Numbered from the stretch's first letter, positions 16,353 to 24,555 are shown. The stretch is 26,691 nt of DNA from BJGV01 sp964013575 (GCA_964013575.1 CAXGWP010000019.1:1-26691); one strand, 5' to 3'. Notes: generated from the letters alone by a model not told the origin. Numbers and translations are program-made.

Positions 16353-16389
16353 GATCCTTTACGGAATAGTTAAACGTGATTTAACTATT
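16340..16389. terminator. Two tandem hairpins between convergent genes
   Basis: The first hairpin pairs AGGATCC (16340-16346) with GGATCCT (16352-16358) around ATATA and is followed by TT. It contains the stop codon of the Nudix fusion gene. The second pairs AATAGTTAAA (16365-16374) with TTTAACTATT (16380-16389) around CGTGA and is followed by T and A. Its last base is the first of the zapD stop. Together they are well placed to end transcription of both convergent genes. Confidence 0.6.
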
Positions 16390-17144
16390 TATAGTGTGCA
16401 AAAAGCTAGTTCAAATTCTAATTTTTTTTCATATATTTTTGCTTTATGTCCTGGTTCAGCATTAAAGAAATGGATAGTAAGACCATATTTATTTGCGCTA
16501 ATTTCTGGAATGCATGGTAAGGTCTCATTGATTTTTAGACGTAGTAGGTGTGCAGCACATTCTTGTCCCATTTTTTGGAACATTCCGTCATTAGATGTAA
16601 ATTGGAAAACCTTCTCATTATTTCTAAGGATGCGGAGAATAATTTTGAAGCTATCTCGAATAGGAAATAAGGGTGTGATCCATTCATTAAGATTTTCACG
16701 ACATATTTTGGGATCTAGGCGTAACCAATAGTGGTAGGAGGGTAGATCAAATTCACATGCGCCTCCAGGAATTCCTATGCGTTGTTTAATCCCCATTAGC
16801 CACTCATTTTCCCGTAAATTATCTCCTACTTTTCCAGTCATATTGAGCATTCCCTGAGAAGCAGTATGAATATCTTGTAATACTTGATTAAGCATTTCTT
16901 CTGAAACTTTAGGACTTTTACGTAAGGACTCTAAAGTTTTTCTTTGTCGTTCTAATTCTTGTAGTAAATCTGATTTAATATCAGCACGGCTAGTAACACT
17001 AAGAATTTCAAAAAGTGTGACAATAGCTGAATGGTGCTCAATAGGGTGCTCTTTATTTGAGAAAAATTCAATTTTTCTAAATAAATCTTCCAGTCGCAGC
17101 ATAGTGCGGACTTTCTCATTTAGGGGATGTTCGTAGCAATTCAC
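16389..17144 (-). CDS. zapD: Cell division protein ZapD
   Basis: This 251-residue cytoplasmic protein bundles FtsZ filaments at the division ring. It shows the family start YEHPLNEKVRTMLRLEDLF, the helical middle and the C-terminal beta-rich domain (GACEFDLPSYHYWL, FQKMGQECAAHLLRLKI). I chose the GTG at 17144 because it places the conserved YExPLNE four residues from the start, like homologues, and has GGAA nine bases upstream. An upstream TTG at 17168 would add eight residues but has no ribosome site. It lies downstream of coaE, its usual partner. The small yacG gene that often follows is missing. Confidence 0.9.
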   Translation of the reverse strand: MNCYEHPLNEKVRTMLRLEDLFRKIEFFSNKEHPIEHHSAIVTLFEILSVTSRADIKSDLLQELERQRKTLESLRKSPKVSEEMLNQVLQDIHTASQGMLNMTGKVGDNLRENEWLMGIKQRIGIPGGACEFDLPSYHYWLRLDPKICRENLNEWITPLFPIRDSFKIILRILRNNEKVFQFTSNDGMFQKMGQECAAHLLRLKINETLPCIPEISANKYGLTIHFFNAEPGHKAKIYEKKLEFELAFCTL

Positions 17145-17239
17145 AGTAAAATATTCCAGCCTATACAAAATAACATGATAATTTTGCCCGTTAATAAATA
17201 ATTTTACAAATGAAACTTATTAACAAATTGATACTTTAT

Positions 17240-17845
17240 TTATTGTTTATTTAATAAATTAATATATTTTTTGTGTTGTATTTTTACTTTATTTCTTAAA
17301 GTAGACATATCAGCATTATTAACGATAATATCATCTGCTTTATTGATCCGCTCTTTACGTGATACTTGCGTTGCAATTATGGCACGTACCTCTTGTTCAT
17401 TTTTTCCATCACGTAAAATAGTTCGGGTAATCTGGTATTTCTCATCGCAATCTATTACAAGTATACGTGTGATTTCTTCATTATAATTACCAGTTTCCAA
17501 AAGTAGTGGTACTGAAATTATAATGTATGGAGAAGAAGAAGTTTCAATGCGACGCTTTATCTCAATTTGGATAAGTGGGTGTAGAATTTCTTCAAGTTTT
17601 TTTCTAGAATGGGTATTAGTAAAAATTATGTTACGCATTTTATCTCGATATAAACTTCCATCCTTTGCAAAAAATTCATGTCCAAATTCTTTTCTAATAC
17701 TTGGGATCGCAACTCCTTGTTTTTTCGTAAGTGTGTGAGCAATATCATCTGCATCTATAATAGTAACCCCTTCTGCAGTAAAAAGATTTGTAGCGCTAGT
17801 CTTTCCGCTACCTATTCCTCCAGTTAATCCAATTATTAAAGACAT
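17240..17845 (-). CDS. coaE: Dephospho-CoA kinase
   Basis: This 201-residue enzyme phosphorylates dephospho-CoA, the last step of coenzyme A synthesis. The P-loop GLTGGIGSGKT occupies residues 6-16. IDADDIAH carries the conserved acidic residues, followed by LHPLI, VPLLLETG and the lid segment RTILRDGKNEQEVRAIIATQ. Length is normal. The upstream neighbour is a decayed pilD whose stop lies three bases before this ATG. The gene is followed by zapD after a 95-base gap that shows no other feature. coaBC, for earlier steps of the pathway, lies at 22660-23865. Confidence 0.96.
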   Translation of the reverse strand: MSLIIGLTGGIGSGKTSATNLFTAEGVTIIDADDIAHTLTKKQGVAIPSIRKEFGHEFFAKDGSLYRDKMRNIIFTNTHSRKKLEEILHPLIQIEIKRRIETSSSPYIIISVPLLLETGNYNEEITRILVIDCDEKYQITRTILRDGKNEQEVRAIIATQVSRKERINKADDIIVNNADMSTLRNKVKIQHKKYINLLNKQ

Positions 17846-17848
17846 ATG

Positions 17849-18045
17849 TTAAAGTAAATTAAGGTTGGTATGGTTTAACTAATTTCCCCAGAATAATGTA
17901 AAAGAACTACAACCAATTAGGTATGGCCTTAATATAAGAGAAGCATCATTTTTATACTGATTTATTATAATTATCCAATTCTATTATAGTACTTGATAAG
18001 GTTGACAGTAAGATTTTGGTAGGAAGTATATTCATACTTAGCTAA
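17849..18045 (-). pseudogene. pilD: Probable relic of the prepilin peptidase gene pilD (C-terminal part)
   Basis: Reading toward coaE on the minus strand, one frame gives ILPTKILLSTLSSTII (about 18033 down to 17985). After a one-base shift it gives NWIIIINQYKNDASLILRPY, then LIGCSSFTLFWGN, a TAG, LNHTNLNLL and TAA at 17851-17849. This follows the C-terminus of PilD/type IV prepilin peptidases: 'LP-x-x-ILLSSL-x-GAIIG', a hydrophilic turn, 'IPFGPYLAIAGWIALLWGDQ' and a short tail. The TAG falls where Gln (CAG) is usual. In Betaproteobacteria pilD directly precedes coaE, as this relic does. The catalytic aspartate region upstream is gone. The frameshift and stop mean it cannot be functional. Confidence 0.65.
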
Positions 18046-18088
18046 TCTAATTAAGGTGAGCACTTGAAATCTTATTGTTTTATCTACA

Positions 18089-19378
18089 TTAAACTTCTTT
18101 ATTATTTTTTAAAGCTGGAATTGGGTATATTTGTACTACCTTAACTATTCTATGGTGAGTCTGGATTATTTCCATTGGGTGTCCCGCTATTTTAAGGCTT
18201 GTTCCAGCTTCAGGAATATCTTGAAAATGCTCAAGAATTAGCCCATTCAAAGTTTTTGGTCCTTGTAATGGAAGGTTGAGTTTTAATTTCCGGTTAAGAT
18301 CTCTTAATAAGCTGCTTCCTTCAACTATTATGCTACCATCTTTTTGTTTTATATATGCACCTGATTGTACAGGAGAATTAGTTGTAAAGTCACCAATAAT
18401 CTCTTCAATAATATCTTCGAGAGTAACAAGCCCCATCCATTCCCCGTATTCGTCTACTACTAACCCAACTCGTTCATGATTCTCTTGGAATAACTGTAAT
18501 TGCGAAAAAAGAGGAGTACCTGAGGGTATAAAATATGGTTCTCGTATAATCTTCTCAAGTGATAGAGCAGTAATTTCTCCTCCACTCATTTGGTTTAATA
18601 CTTTTCGTGCAGAAATTATCCCAGTTACATCATCTAGAGTTCCTCGATATACAGGGATACGGGTATGATGACATGTAAGAACTTGATTCTTAATTGTTTT
18701 ATCTCCAGAGTCTAAATCAATTGCTTCGATTTGTCCGCGAGGAATCATTACATCATCAACTGTGGTTGATTCTAAATCAAATAAATTTAGTAATACGCTT
18801 TGGTGTTTTTTTCTAATAAAATGACCTTCTTCTAAAACAAGAATTTTGAGCTCTTCTAGCTCAAGCTTCTGTTTAGCATTATTTTCTTTAGGTTGTATTC
18901 TTAGAATAAAAAGTATAGCTTGAACGAATAGATTTACAAACCATACTACTGGGTAAAAAATTCTTAATAGTGGCGTTAATATGTAGCTTGAGATTAATGC
19001 AATACGTTCAGGATAGGTCGCTGCAATTACTTTTGGTGTAATCTCGCTAAATACAAGGATAGCAAATGTTACGGATACTGTTCCAAGGAAAATAGCAAGA
19101 TCATTATGGCCAAAGGCAGTAGAGATGATTATAGCAACTAATGTTGCAGCTGCAGCATTTAGGAGGTTATTACCAAGAAGGATTACCCCTAGTAATCGAT
19201 CAGTATTAGCTAGTAATTTAGTAGTTAAATTGGCTCCGCGATGTCCTTGTTTAGCAAGAAATTTTAACCGGTATCGGTTAATTGCCATCATGCTAGTTTC
19301 AGAGAGCGAGAAAAACGCAGATAGGATTAACAAAATAGCTACTGCAATTAGTAGTACAAATAACGGTAAATCTTCCAA
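18089..19378 (-). CDS. CorC/HlyC-family membrane protein with CBS domains
   Basis: This 429-residue protein has an N-terminal DUF21 (CNNM-like) membrane domain of about four hydrophobic segments (residues 1-185; SAFFSLSETSMMAINRYRLK at the first). A pair of CBS domains follows at about 205-330, with DVMIPRGQIEAIDLDS and GLVVDEYGEWMGLVTLEDIIEEIIGDF. A C-terminal CorC/HlyC transporter-associated domain (about 345-420) ends the protein. Relatives are linked to magnesium or cobalt efflux, but the ion here is unknown. The start is a TTG with no ribosome site; no in-frame ATG fits the family opening. A good promoter sits 25-60 bases upstream. In related genomes pilB, pilC and pilD lie between this gene and coaE. 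Confidence 0.9.
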   Translation of the reverse strand: MEDLPLFVLLIAVAILLILSAFFSLSETSMMAINRYRLKFLAKQGHRGANLTTKLLANTDRLLGVILLGNNLLNAAAATLVAIIISTAFGHNDLAIFLGTVSVTFAILVFSEITPKVIAATYPERIALISSYILTPLLRIFYPVVWFVNLFVQAILFILRIQPKENNAKQKLELEELKILVLEEGHFIRKKHQSVLLNLFDLESTTVDDVMIPRGQIEAIDLDSGDKTIKNQVLTCHHTRIPVYRGTLDDVTGIISARKVLNQMSGGEITALSLEKIIREPYFIPSGTPLFSQLQLFQENHERVGLVVDEYGEWMGLVTLEDIIEEIIGDFTTNSPVQSGAYIKQKDGSIIVEGSSLLRDLNRKLKLNLPLQGPKTLNGLILEHFQDIPEAGTSLKIAGHPMEIIQTHHRIVKVVQIYPIPALKNNKEV

Positions 19379-19409
19379 AAATTTTTTTTATCTTAATAGA
19401 AAGGGATTC

Positions 19410-19438
19410 AGTATCAAAGGGCAGAAGAGTTTTGTCAA
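19410..19438 (-). promoter_or_regulatory. Sigma-70-type promoter of the CorC-family gene
   Basis: On the minus strand a perfect -35 TTGACA (19438-19433) and -10 GATACT (19415-19410, four of six) are separated by exactly 17 bases. Transcription would start near 19403, leaving a 25-base leader before the TTG start at 19378. Confidence 0.6.
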
Positions 19439-19498
19439 GGACTATAGTAGAGACTTGGACTTATCAGTCTTCTCTCAATTCTTTATGTTTTAGTTTAA

Positions 19499-20323
19499 TT
19501 AACGTTGCAGGATTACTTCTAATACAAATTTACTGCCAATATAAGCAAGTAATAAAGCAATAAATCCTATAAGGGTCCAGCGAATAGCAATACGTCCTCT
19601 CCATCCATATAGCTGCCTACCAATTAATAAAGCAGCAAATATTCCCCAAGAAATGAATCCGAATAAAGTCTTATGGGTAAATTTTACCGGCTGACCAAAA
19701 ACTTCTTCTGAAAAAACGATACCACTGATTAAAGTCAATGTTAGTAATATGAACCCTGCCCAAATTATACGAAATAATACTTGTTCCATAGCCAGAAGGG
19801 ATGGTAAATTTGTTAGTACTGAAGGTATGGTAGGGTGATGTAGTCTCCTTTCTACAATCGCCATAAGTAAAGCGTGTAAAGAGGCAATAGTTAGTAGACT
19901 ATATGCCAGCATAGCAATTAGAATGTGCGCTTTAAATGCAGGAAATTCAGTATTGGTCAAAGGGTGTGGTGATGGGAGTATAAGTGGTAACAGAACTGCT
20001 GCTGCTGCTACTGGTGCAATCATTGTTTGCATGATCTCAAGACGATAGAAGAAGCTTGAGAAACAGTAAATTATTGCAGTAAGCCACACAATAGATGATA
20101 TAGCATTACCAAGGCCAAAGCTTAATCCATCACTAGAAAAAATGGACTGATATAGTATATAGCTGTGCAATAGAATCGGTATTAGAATTATATGATTTTC
20201 TTGGCTTATAGTAACATTATCATCAGTAGATTTAATCGGATTATTCCATTTGGTTCGCCAGAAATGCCAACCAATTAATCCATAAAACAAACTAGCTAAG
20301 AGATAAATTAAAATACTATACAT
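19499..20323 (-). CDS. CcsA/YpjD-type cytochrome-assembly-like membrane protein
   Basis: This 274-residue integral membrane protein has about eight hydrophobic segments. It resembles CcsA/CcmC-type cytochrome c assembly proteins of the YpjD/CorE subgroup that sits next to ffh in many proteobacteria. The conserved tail FGFISWGIFAALLIGRQLYGWRGR and the following WTLIGF helix are clear. A frame extends upstream to an ATG at 20386, but the extra 21 residues (including three cysteines) do not fit the family. The ATG at 20323 gives the usual opening MYSILIYLLASLFYGLIGWH and leaves room for divergent promoters with ffh. A true role in haem handling is not proven. Confidence 0.82.
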   Translation of the reverse strand: MYSILIYLLASLFYGLIGWHFWRTKWNNPIKSTDDNVTISQENHIILIPILLHSYILYQSIFSSDGLSFGLGNAISSIVWLTAIIYCFSSFFYRLEIMQTMIAPVAAAAVLLPLILPSPHPLTNTEFPAFKAHILIAMLAYSLLTIASLHALLMAIVERRLHHPTIPSVLTNLPSLLAMEQVLFRIIWAGFILLTLTLISGIVFSEEVFGQPVKFTHKTLFGFISWGIFAALLIGRQLYGWRGRIAIRWTLIGFIALLLAYIGSKFVLEVILQR

Positions 20324-20391
20324 TAAATTTAATAGACCAAGACAAGATTGACAGGATAGTCTACACCAATTTTCCATGAGAGGCATTTTAC

Positions 20392-21738
20392 ATGTTCAAT
20401 AATCTTACAAATCGGCTTTCTAGTGTTATAAAGTCTGTGCGAGGAGAGGCTCGACTTACTGAAGAAAACATAAAAATCGTTTTACGAGAAGTAAGGATGG
20501 CATTATTAGAGGCTGATGTTGCGCTTCCTGTAGTAAAAGAATTTATATCGAGCATTAAAGAAAAAGCTATAGGTCAAGAAGTGATAGGGAGCCTTACTCC
20601 TGGGCAAGCTTTGATTGGTGTTGTGCATCAAGAGCTTATTTCTATAATGGGAAAGGAGAAAGCTGAGATTAATCTTGCTGTTGTACCTCCTGCTGTGATT
20701 TTAATGGCAGGATTGCAGGGTGCAGGTAAAACAACTAGTAGTGCTAAATTAGCAAAATGGTTATTAGAACATAAAAAGAAAAGAATTCTGCTTGTTTCGT
20801 GCGATACATATCGCCCAGCTGCTGCTGAGCAATTGGAAGTGCTAGCTAATCAAATAAAAGTAGATTTTTTTCCAGTTGAAATGGGTTGTAAGCCAATAGA
20901 AATTGCCACTACTTCGTTGGATTTTGCTCGTAGGCACCATCATGATGTTGTGATAATAGACACTGCTGGTCGTTTAGCTATAGATAAGCCTATGATGGAT
21001 GAAATTAGAGAGCTAGAGGCCGTACTTTCACCTATTGAGACCTTATTTGTAGTTGATGCTATGCAAGGGCAGGATGCAATAAATATTGCTAAAAAATTTG
21101 CAGATTCATTACCTCTAACAGGTATCGTTTTGACTAAATTAGATGGTGATTCTCGCGGAGGAGCAGCCTTATCAGTACGGTACATTACAGGTAAGCCAAT
21201 TAAATTTACAGGAGTAGCTGAGAAAATGTCAGGGTTTGAAGCCTTTTATCCTGATCGTATGGCATCTCGTATTCTTGGTATGGGAGATGTACTTGGTCTT
21301 ATAGAGGAAGCCAAACGTAACGTAGACCATGATGAGGCAGAGAAATTAGCTAAAAAAATAAAATCAGGAAAAAAATTTGATTTAGATGATTTTAAGAAGC
21401 AATTTCAGCAGATGAGAAATATGGGAGGTATGAGTGCATTAGCAGATAAATTACCCGCCCAATTAGGACATGCTGTTCAAAATATTAAAATGGATGATAA
21501 GGTTATAGGCCGTAATGAGGGTATAATTAATTCAATGACCATTAAGGAACGGTCTAAGCCAGAGATTCTTAAAGCATCGCGTAAACGACGTATTGCTTCT
21601 GGAGCAGGTGTTTCGGTACAGGAAGTAAACCGTTTATTAGTTCAATTTGATCAGACTCGAAAAATGATGAAGAAAATGAATAAAGGTGGGATGGCAAAAA
21701 TGATGCGAGGCCTTAAAGGAATTTTTCCTGGGATGTGA
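20392..21738 (+). CDS. ffh: Signal recognition particle protein Ffh (SRP54)
   Basis: This 448-residue GTPase binds signal sequences on nascent membrane proteins together with 4.5S RNA and delivers them to FtsY. The N domain opens MFNNLTNRLSSVIKSVRGEARL. The G domain has GLQGAGKTTSSAKLA, DTYRPAA, DTAGR and TKLDGDSRGGAAL. The methionine-rich M domain includes RRIASGAGVSVQEVNRLL for RNA binding and ends MMRGLKGIFPGM. GAGAGG lies eight bases before the ATG. A TTGACA (20348-20353) lies upstream without a convincing -10. The 4.5S RNA gene is not in the window. Confidence 0.97.
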   Translation: MFNNLTNRLSSVIKSVRGEARLTEENIKIVLREVRMALLEADVALPVVKEFISSIKEKAIGQEVIGSLTPGQALIGVVHQELISIMGKEKAEINLAVVPPAVILMAGLQGAGKTTSSAKLAKWLLEHKKKRILLVSCDTYRPAAAEQLEVLANQIKVDFFPVEMGCKPIEIATTSLDFARRHHHDVVIIDTAGRLAIDKPMMDEIRELEAVLSPIETLFVVDAMQGQDAINIAKKFADSLPLTGIVLTKLDGDSRGGAALSVRYITGKPIKFTGVAEKMSGFEAFYPDRMASRILGMGDVLGLIEEAKRNVDHDEAEKLAKKIKSGKKFDLDDFKKQFQQMRNMGGMSALADKLPAQLGHAVQNIKMDDKVIGRNEGIINSMTIKERSKPEILKASRKRRIASGAGVSVQEVNRLLVQFDQTRKMMKKMNKGGMAKMMRGLKGIFPGM

Positions 21739-21761
21739 TGGTGATTATCTAAAATAGTAGG

Positions 21762-22196
21762 CTACTCTGCTTTAGGGGCATTTCTAAGTCCTGTTATTCT
21801 TTTTCCTGGTTGAATATTTCTTGAGCTAAACCACCCAAGGTTCATTTCAAGAGCATATTTAGCTTTACTAGTAGCAGAATTTTTTGTTCTTGTATGGGGT
21901 AGCATATCAATAATATTAATTATTATACCTTCCTGATCAAGGAATGCGATACTTAATGGAATATACGTATTAACCATCCACATACTATGATAATCAACTT
22001 TAGGGAATACAAACAACATACCACTATTCTTATCTACAGTATTACGATACATCAGTCCTTTAATACGATACTCTTTTTTATAAGCAACCTCAGCAGAGAT
22101 ATTATATCCAGAGACTTCTAGTTGGATAATAGGCATCTCTCCATTAGCTGATAATGATAGAAAAGAAAAAAGAATAAATACAATAAATCGGTGCAT
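21762..22196 (-). CDS. Exported DUF192-family protein
   Basis: This 144-residue protein has an N-terminal signal peptide (about residues 1-19, FIVFILFSFLSLSANG), so it is probably periplasmic. The rest is a DUF192 domain with the family pattern RIKGLMYRNTVDKNSGMLFVF, then HSMWMVNTYIPLSIAFLD, ending ALEMNLGWF. The biochemical function of this family is not established. It lies nine bases downstream of dut on the same strand and converges with ffh, with only 23 bases between stops. That gap holds a small palindrome (AGTAGGCTACT). Confidence 0.85.
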   Translation of the reverse strand: MHRFIVFILFSFLSLSANGEMPIIQLEVSGYNISAEVAYKKEYRIKGLMYRNTVDKNSGMLFVFPKVDYHSMWMVNTYIPLSIAFLDQEGIIINIIDMLPHTRTKNSATSKAKYALEMNLGWFSSRNIQPGKRITGLRNAPKAE

Positions 22197-22205
22197 AGGG
22201 TTGTT

Positions 22206-22655
22206 CTAATGTGTACCTGTACTTCCAAATCCTTTTTCACCTCTAATACTTTTCTTAAATTCATTTACTATATTAAAGTTAACTTGTATAACTGGTACCA
22301 CAACAAGTTGTGCAATTCTTTCTAGGGGTTTGAGTTGAAAAGATATTTGACTGCGGTTCCAGCAGGAAACCATAATCTGTCCTTGATAATCCGAGTCGAT
22401 AAGGCCTACTAAATTACCTAATACAATTCCAAATTTATGGCCTAATCCAGAGCGTGGAAGAACTATAGCTGCAAGATTCGGATTTGCAAGATGTATAGCA
22501 ATTCCAGTTGGAATAAGACTGGTTTCTCCTGGCTCTATACTTACGGGTTTGTGAATACAAGCCCGTAAGTCTATCCCAGCAGAACCAGGAGTTGCATATG
22601 TAGGCTGTTGATCCAGTAAGCGAGTATCAATAATTTTTACTTCTATTTCTTCCAT
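22206..22655 (-). CDS. dut: Deoxyuridine 5'-triphosphate nucleotidohydrolase (dUTPase)
   Basis: This 149-residue trimeric enzyme hydrolyses dUTP to dUMP, keeping uracil out of DNA. The five family motifs are present: ATPGSAGIDLRA, LPRSGLGHKFGIVLGN, GLIDSDYQGQIMVSCWN, ERIAQLVVVP and the C-terminal RGEKGFGSTG lid. An in-frame ATG at 22694 inside coaBC would add 13 residues that do not fit. The ATG at 22655 begins MEEIEVKIIDTRLL like homologues and has GGAG upstream. The gene starts five bases after the coaBC stop, the common coaBC-dut operon. Confidence 0.96.
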   Translation of the reverse strand: MEEIEVKIIDTRLLDQQPTYATPGSAGIDLRACIHKPVSIEPGETSLIPTGIAIHLANPNLAAIVLPRSGLGHKFGIVLGNLVGLIDSDYQGQIMVSCWNRSQISFQLKPLERIAQLVVVPVIQVNFNIVNEFKKSIRGEKGFGSTGTH

Positions 22656-22659
22656 AAAA

Positions 22660-23865
22660 TTATTTTCTCCATTTTTTATATAGTAGGGACACATGTTTTA
22701 TTATATGTCTTGCTTGTTCAATTTTTGGTGCCTCTTGAAGTATATGCTTGCCTTCATTATCAAATAGGGTTAATTCACATTCATCAGAATTAATAGCATT
22801 TGGAACCAAATTAGCAACAAGAAGAGGTATTTTCTTCTTTTTTCGCTTAATTTCTGCATTCTTTTCTAGATTTTCTGTCTCTGCTGCAAATCCAACACAA
22901 AATGGTGGTTTGGTTAATTCTGCTACAAACCCAAGAATATCTGGATTAGGAGAAAATGTTAGTGATATATTACTATTCGTTCTTTTAATTTTTTGTTTCT
23001 TTTTATTAGCAAGAAAGAAATCTGCAACTGCTGCAACGCTTATAAAGATATCCGCATTGGAAACGTGGCTTTTTACTGCTGTAAACATTTCTTGTGCACT
23101 GATTACATTGATTAGTGATGTTGTAGCAGGAGGTTCAAGGTTTGTAGGTCCTGAGATTAGGGTGACCTTTGCCCCTGCTTCTAGTGCAGCATTTGTAATT
23201 GCATACCCCATTTTTCCAGAGCTTAAATTAGTGATACCACGCACTGCATCAATTTTTTCGTATGTTGGTCCAGCAGTAATAAGAATATGTTTGTTTTGTA
23301 ATAATGGCGGGTCTATATACGCTAATATCTCTTGCACTAAATTTTGGGCCTCAGTCATACGCCCCATACCAGTTTCTCCACATGCTTGTGGCCCATCATC
23401 AGGGCCAAGAATTATTACACCATCACGTTGTAAGTTAAGTAAATTTCGTTGTGTTGCAGTATTTTTCCACATTTGAAGATTCATTGCAGGAGCAATAAAT
23501 AAAGGGCAATTTCGAGCTAAACATAGCGTTGATAATAGGTTATCAGCCAAACCATTTGCAAGTTTAGCAATAAAATTTGCACTAGCAGGTGCAATGAGGA
23601 TGGCACATGCATCACGAGAGTTGTTTATGTGTGCCATATTATTATTAATACGGCTATCCCATAAATCCGTAAGTACAGTTTTACCGGTTAGGGCCTGTAA
23701 TGTAGTAGGGCCTATAAATTTACAGGCTGAGTCTGTCATTACTACTTGTACATCTAGATCTTCGTTTACTAAAATACGTGCAATTTCTGCTGCTTTATAC
23801 GCGGCAATCCCACCAGTGATTCCTAGAATTATGCGTTTATTGCGAAATAAGGATAATTTGGACAT
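22660..23865 (-). CDS. coaBC: Bifunctional phosphopantothenoylcysteine decarboxylase/synthetase
   Basis: This 401-residue fusion carries two steps of coenzyme A synthesis. The N-terminal CoaC half is a flavoprotein decarboxylase with GITGGIAAYKAAEIAR, the AHINNSRDA region, IAPAMNLQMW and the ACGETGMGRM lid motif. The C-terminal CoaB synthetase half begins near residue 190 (ILITAGPTYEKIDAVRGITNLSSGKMG) and includes AAVADF and the lysine segment KKQKIKR. Length is normal. No good ribosome site is seen before the ATG. It leads the coaBC-dut-DUF192 unit on the minus strand, divergent from rpmB. Confidence 0.96.
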   Translation of the reverse strand: MSKLSLFRNKRIILGITGGIAAYKAAEIARILVNEDLDVQVVMTDSACKFIGPTTLQALTGKTVLTDLWDSRINNNMAHINNSRDACAILIAPASANFIAKLANGLADNLLSTLCLARNCPLFIAPAMNLQMWKNTATQRNLLNLQRDGVIILGPDDGPQACGETGMGRMTEAQNLVQEILAYIDPPLLQNKHILITAGPTYEKIDAVRGITNLSSGKMGYAITNAALEAGAKVTLISGPTNLEPPATTSLINVISAQEMFTAVKSHVSNADIFISVAAVADFFLANKKKQKIKRTNSNISLTFSPNPDILGFVAELTKPPFCVGFAAETENLEKNAEIKRKKKKIPLLVANLVPNAINSDECELTLFDNEGKHILQEAPKIEQARHIIKHVSLLYKKWRK

Positions 23866-24106
23866 AGATATTTTTTAAGAAACTATTCTTGGGAGGAGCA
23901 GTTTAACCTAACATTAATTTTAGTTTTGGGTATGATTTTAACATTCTGAATTAAATATATATCTTGTAACTTAGAGTTTATTATGTATATTCGTTGTAAG
24001 CATGTGTTTCATTTGTAGCAGTTTATGATTCATAGATAATAATACCAACTTTCAGAAGAAATCAGTATATAATGTAATATTATTATGAATTCTGGGGTAT
24101 GTTGTT
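23866..24106. other. 241-base gap between divergent coaBC and rpmB
   Basis: This AT-rich stretch should hold both divergent promoters. On the plus strand TATAAT (24068-24073) is a perfect -10 for rpmB, but I see no matching -35. GGGG at 24094-24097 is the rpmB ribosome site, nine bases before its ATG. In many proteobacteria radC lies here upstream of rpmB. I found no recognisable radC remnant. Confidence 0.5.
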
Positions 24107-24343
24107 ATGTCACGAATATGTGAAGTTACTGGTAAAAAGCCTATGTCTGGTAATCATGTTTCTCATGCAAATAATAAAAATAAGCGTCGTTTTCTTCCTA
24201 ATTTGCAGCAACGTAGATTCTGGGTTGAGAGTGAAAAAAGGTGGATCAGTTTACGCTTATCTAATGCTGGATTAAGAATTATAGATAAAAATGGGATTGA
24301 TGAAGTTCTGGCAAAAATGCGCTCTCATGGAAATAAGATATAG
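24107..24343 (+). CDS. rpmB: Large ribosomal subunit protein bL28
   Basis: This 78-residue basic ribosomal protein opens MSRICEVTGKKPMSGNHVSHANN and continues with the family segments KRRFLPNLQQRRFW and VESEKRWISLRLS. Length is standard. It is followed 34 bases later by rpmG, the conserved L28-L33 pair. It carries a single cysteine and no zinc-ribbon pairs. Confidence 0.97.
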   Translation: MSRICEVTGKKPMSGNHVSHANNKNKRRFLPNLQQRRFWVESEKRWISLRLSNAGLRIIDKNGIDEVLAKMRSHGNKI

Positions 24344-24377
24344 GGAAATACAATATTAAATATATAGGAATTACATT

Positions 24378-24533
24378 ATGCGTGACAAAATAAAACTAGT
24401 GTCTTCTGCTGGAACTGGACACTTTTATACTACTACTAAGAATAAAAGGACTGCAGCAGAGAAATTAGAGATTTCTAAATTTGATCCTGTGGTACGAAAA
24501 CACGTGAAGTATAAAGAGGCAAAGATTAAATAA
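24378..24533 (+). CDS. rpmG: Large ribosomal subunit protein bL33
   Basis: This 51-residue basic protein opens MRDKIKLVSSAGTGHFYTTT and continues KNKRTAAEKLEISKFDP, with VRKHVKYKEAKIK at the end. It has no cysteines, so it is the zinc-independent form of L33 and needs no zinc for folding. AGGAA lies seven bases before the ATG. It is paired with rpmB. It ends 22 bases before the convergent desaturase gene, leaving almost no room for a separate terminator. Confidence 0.95.
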   Translation: MRDKIKLVSSAGTGHFYTTTKNKRTAAEKLEISKFDPVVRKHVKYKEAKIK

Positions 24534-24555
24534 TATATATTTGTTGTTAGTATTA

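Noticed and set aside
20348..20376. TTGACA upstream of ffh as a promoter
   Set aside because: The -35 is perfect, but no -10 at 16-18 bases matches more than about three of six positions, so it is not listed as a promoter.
20324..20386. Longer start for the CcsA-like protein at 20386
   Set aside because: It would begin five bases from the ffh ATG without a ribosome site and adds a cysteine-rich stretch absent from the usual opening.
22656..22694. Longer dut start at 22694
   Set aside because: The extra 13 residues overlap coaBC and do not fit dUTPase N-termini, and the ATG at 22655 has a GGAG site and the family opening.
22748..23476. A 242-codon open frame on the plus strand opposite coaBC
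   Set aside because: It lies wholly antisense to a clearly real coaBC, has no family features and is rich in Ser, Ile and Phe as expected for a shadow frame.
23891..23898. GGGAGGAG, a strong Shine-Dalgarno-like sequence on the plus strand
   Set aside because: No start codon follows at a workable distance and all frames close soon after, so it does not mark a gene.
23866..24106. Possible radC relic upstream of rpmB
   Set aside because: The gene is often found here, but none of the three plus-strand frames shows its His-x-His-P-S or C-terminal motifs.
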